Source of the DNA: Clostridiales bacterium
Lineage (GTDB): Bacteria; Bacillota; Clostridia; Christensenellales; QALW01
Length of the DNA stretch: 5,708 nucleotides
Assembly: GCA_018376855.1 (NCBI GenBank)
Contig: JAHAAN010000123.1
Location: 1-5,708, forward strand
Reading direction: 5' to 3'
The translations under genes were made by a program, and so were the position numbers. Every line of letters starts with the position of its first letter. The stretch's first letter is position 1. The notes beneath the pieces are model-generated. The model ran no database searches. It was given only the letters and a program-made list of their open reading frames with translations, and was not told the DNA's origin. Of the stretch, positions 5,590-5,708 are shown piece after piece.

Positions 5590-5708
5590 AATTTCACTTT
5601 TCGGCCTTGCCCCGACTGCCTGATTAACAATTCTGCCGTTCTTCATTACTGCAAGCATAGGAATGCTCATAACCCGAAAGGCCTGCGCAAGCTCAGGCTC
5701 GTTGTCCA
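5569..5708 (-). CDS. trxA: Thioredoxin, C-terminal part (5' end outside window)
   Basis: Cytoplasmic thiol-disulfide reductant. Reading the minus strand from the right edge gives 45 residues, beginning DNEPELAQAF and running through RVMSIPMLAVMKNGRIV to VGARPKSEILKMLNS, then TAA (5571-5569). This is the second half of a thioredoxin fold: the acidic DNEPELA helix start, the cis-proline in SIP (visible residues 14-16) that packs on the active site, the KNG turn, and the GARPKSEI terminal helix. The CxxC active site would lie just outside the window, so activity cannot be confirmed. Methionine replaces the usual threonine after the cis-proline. It has no start codon in view and is cut by the edge. 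Its last 21 bp overlap the 3' end of the convergent Crp-family gene. The exact subfamily (TrxA or a thioredoxin-like protein) is uncertain. Confidence 0.85.
   Translation of the reverse strand, partial: DNEPELAQAFRVMSIPMLAVMKNGRIVNQAVGARPKSEILKMLNS

Overview
The window looks like chromosomal DNA of an anaerobic, low-to-moderate GC Firmicute, probably a gut-type Clostridia member of the Ruminococcaceae/Oscillospiraceae kind. The clues are a type III glutamine synthetase, a P-II domain fused to an ammonium transporter, a clostridial-type Crp/Fnr regulator without a recognisable cAMP pocket, AGGAGG-type ribosome binding sites and sigma-A-type promoters. This placement is inference from family knowledge, not a database match.

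Layout. Positions 1-1065 (+) hold the C-terminal 354 residues of a type III glutamine synthetase (glnN) that begins outside the window. A 132-bp gap with a promoter-like sequence and a long stem-loop leads to 1198-2934 (+), an Amt ammonium channel carrying a complete P-II (GlnB/GlnK) domain at its C-terminus. A strong intrinsic terminator follows at 2952-2985. A second terminator in the opposite direction (3036-3078) ends the next gene, 3082-4752 (-), a coenzyme A-disulfide reductase fused to a rhodanese domain. A 153-bp divergent intergenic region with face-to-face overlapping promoters separates it from 4906-5589 (+), a Crp/Fnr-family regulator. The last feature, 5569-5708 (-), is the 3' end of a thioredoxin gene that enters from the right edge and overlaps the regulator's 3' end by 21 bp.

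Function. The left half is a nitrogen-assimilation unit: Amt brings in ammonium, GlnN fixes it into glutamine, and the tethered P-II domain probably gates the channel according to ATP/ADP and 2-oxoglutarate. The right half is a thiol/sulfane-sulfur redox unit: a flavoprotein disulfide/persulfide reductase with a sulfurtransferase domain, a thioredoxin, and a cysteine-containing one-component regulator between them. The two halves are insulated by opposing terminators, and the right half is visibly more A/T-rich.

Most worth a second look are the covalent Amt-P-II fusion with its altered T-loop (no tyrosine at the usual uridylylation position), the overlapping divergent promoters with repeated TGCAAA and TTTCCG-n-GAAA elements, and the CoADR-rhodanese / Crp / thioredoxin arrangement as a candidate self-contained persulfide or disulfide stress circuit. 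No CRISPR array, insertion sequence, tRNA or rRNA was seen.
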